Source: Cellvibrionales bacterium UBA2511
GTDB lineage: Bacteria; Pseudomonadota; Gammaproteobacteria; Pseudomonadales; Porticoccaceae
Direction: 5' to 3'
Length of the DNA stretch: 8,051 nt
NCBI GenBank assembly: GCA_002341315.1
Contig: DDNV01000015.1
Location: 95,000-103,050, forward strand
Positions 7,210-8,051 of the stretch are shown in pieces. Both the position numbers and the translations under genes were made by a program. The notes under the pieces are model-generated. The model was not told the origin of the DNA, searched no databases, and saw only the letters and a list, made by a program, of their open reading frames with translations. Positions within the stretch are counted from its first letter, which is position 1, and each line of letters starts with the position of its first letter.

Positions 7210-8051
7210 ATGCAACATATCCAGAAGTCAAACAAGCTGAATAACGTCTGCTACGATATTCGCGGCCCGGTGCTCGACCACGCCAACCGGCTTGAGGAAG
7301 AAGGCCTGCGCATCCTGAAGCTGAATATTGGCAACCCCGCCCCGTTCGGTTTTGAAGCGCCCGACGAGATCATTCACGACGTCATTCACAACCTGGCCAA
7401 GGCCCAGGGCTACTGCCACTCCAAAGGCATCTACAGTGCCCGCAAGGCCGTCATGCAACGTTGCCAATTGATTGGCATCCCGAATGTCGACATCGACGAT
7501 ATCTTCCTGGGCAACGGCGTCAGCGAGCTGATTGTCATGGCCATGCAGGCGCTGCTCAACAACGGTGACGAAATTCTGGTGCCGGTGCCGGATTACCCCC
7601 TGTGGACAGCTGCCGTCAATCTGGCCGGGGGCAAGGCGGTTCACTATCTCTGCGACGAAGCCAACGAATGGCAACCGGACATCGAGGATATCGCCCGCAA
7701 GATCACACCGAATACCCGGGGCATTGTGGTAATCAATCCCAACAATCCCACCGGGGCTGTTTACTCCGAGGCGGTTCTGCAGAAAATTGTCGAACTGGCC
7801 AGGGAGCATGACCTGATCATTTATGCCGATGAAATCTATGACCGCATTCTCTACGATGATGCAGTACATATACCACTCGGCAGTCTGGCCACTGATGTGC
7901 TGTGCATCACCTTCAACGGATTGTCAAAAGCCTACCGTCTGGCGGGCTTCCGCTCCGGCTGGCTGGTGGTGAGCGGTGCCAAACATCGCGCCCGCAGTTA
8001 TATCCAGGGCATTGAAATGCTGGCATCCATGCGGCTGTGCGCCAACGTGCC
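7210..8051 (+). CDS. alaA: Glutamate-pyruvate aminotransferase AlaA, 3' truncated by window edge
   Basis: The first 280 residues of a PLP-dependent class I aminotransferase are visible and run off the window. The reaction is pyruvate plus glutamate to alanine plus 2-oxoglutarate, a main route of alanine synthesis. The sequence follows E. coli AlaA (formerly YfbQ) closely as I recall it: NVCYDIRGPVL at 12-22, LNIGNPAPFGF at 38-48, QGYCHSKGIYSARKA at 66-80, GNGVSELI at 101-108 and MLASMRLCANV at 270-280. Cofactor and substrate residues seen are Y129 in DYPLW (ring stacking), N179 in INPNNPTG, D207 in YADEIYD (pyridine nitrogen), Y210, K240 in NGLSKAYR (Schiff base) and R248 in GFRSGW. The ATG at 7210 gives an N-terminus of the expected length, though its ribosome site is weak. 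It is divergent from msrB; I recall the same pairing in Pseudomonas. Confidence 0.96.
   Translation, partial: MQHIQKSNKLNNVCYDIRGPVLDHANRLEEEGLRILKLNIGNPAPFGFEAPDEIIHDVIHNLAKAQGYCHSKGIYSARKAVMQRCQLIGIPNVDIDDIFLGNGVSELIVMAMQALLNNGDEILVPVPDYPLWTAAVNLAGGKAVHYLCDEANEWQPDIEDIARKITPNTRGIVVINPNNPTGAVYSEAVLQKIVELAREHDLIIYADEIYDRILYDDAVHIPLGSLATDVLCITFNGLSKAYRLAGFRSGWLVVSGAKHRARSYIQGIEMLASMRLCANV

Noticed and set aside
7228..7869. 213-residue open frame on the minus strand
   Set aside because: It is antisense to alaA, whose conserved motifs prove the plus strand is coding. The repetitive valine/aspartate-rich product is typical of an antisense shadow.

Overview
The window looks like a chromosomal segment of a gammaproteobacterium. 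The signs are an AlaA-type aminotransferase and an MsrB that closely resemble enterobacterial and pseudomonad proteins, tRNA-Gly(GCC) and tRNA-Glu(UUC) nearly identical to the E. coli ones as I remember them, and a standard sigma-70 promoter. The genus cannot be fixed from this sequence.

Region 1 (1-6157, + strand) is a tightly packed signal-transduction operon. It holds the tail of a hybrid histidine kinase (HATPase plus receiver), a short unknown ORF that starts inside the kinase stop codon, a RocR-like receiver-EAL protein with an apparently complete c-di-GMP phosphodiesterase active site, and a 1320-residue soluble hybrid kinase with about seven PAS domains. Junctions overlap at 776-779 (ATGA) and 2193-2197 (TAATG). 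No DNA-binding response regulator is present, so the only visible output is the EAL domain. The simplest model is that two sensor kinases converge on control of c-di-GMP breakdown.

Region 2 (6158-6418) has no intact gene. On the minus strand it carries the decayed 3' end of a GGDEF (diguanylate cyclase) gene, broken in two G runs and cut off at its 5' side. Next to it is a strong terminator hairpin that serves both strands.

Region 3 (6419-6649, - strand) is a tRNA-Glu / tRNA-Gly transcription unit with a near-consensus promoter and a GC-rich discriminator.

Region 4 (6725-8051) is housekeeping: msrB on the minus strand, repairing methionine sulfoxide, divergent from alaA on the plus strand, which makes alanine from pyruvate and runs off the window end.

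I see no phage genes, transposase, CRISPR array or defence system. The unusual content is the c-di-GMP signalling operon and the GGDEF relic beside it.
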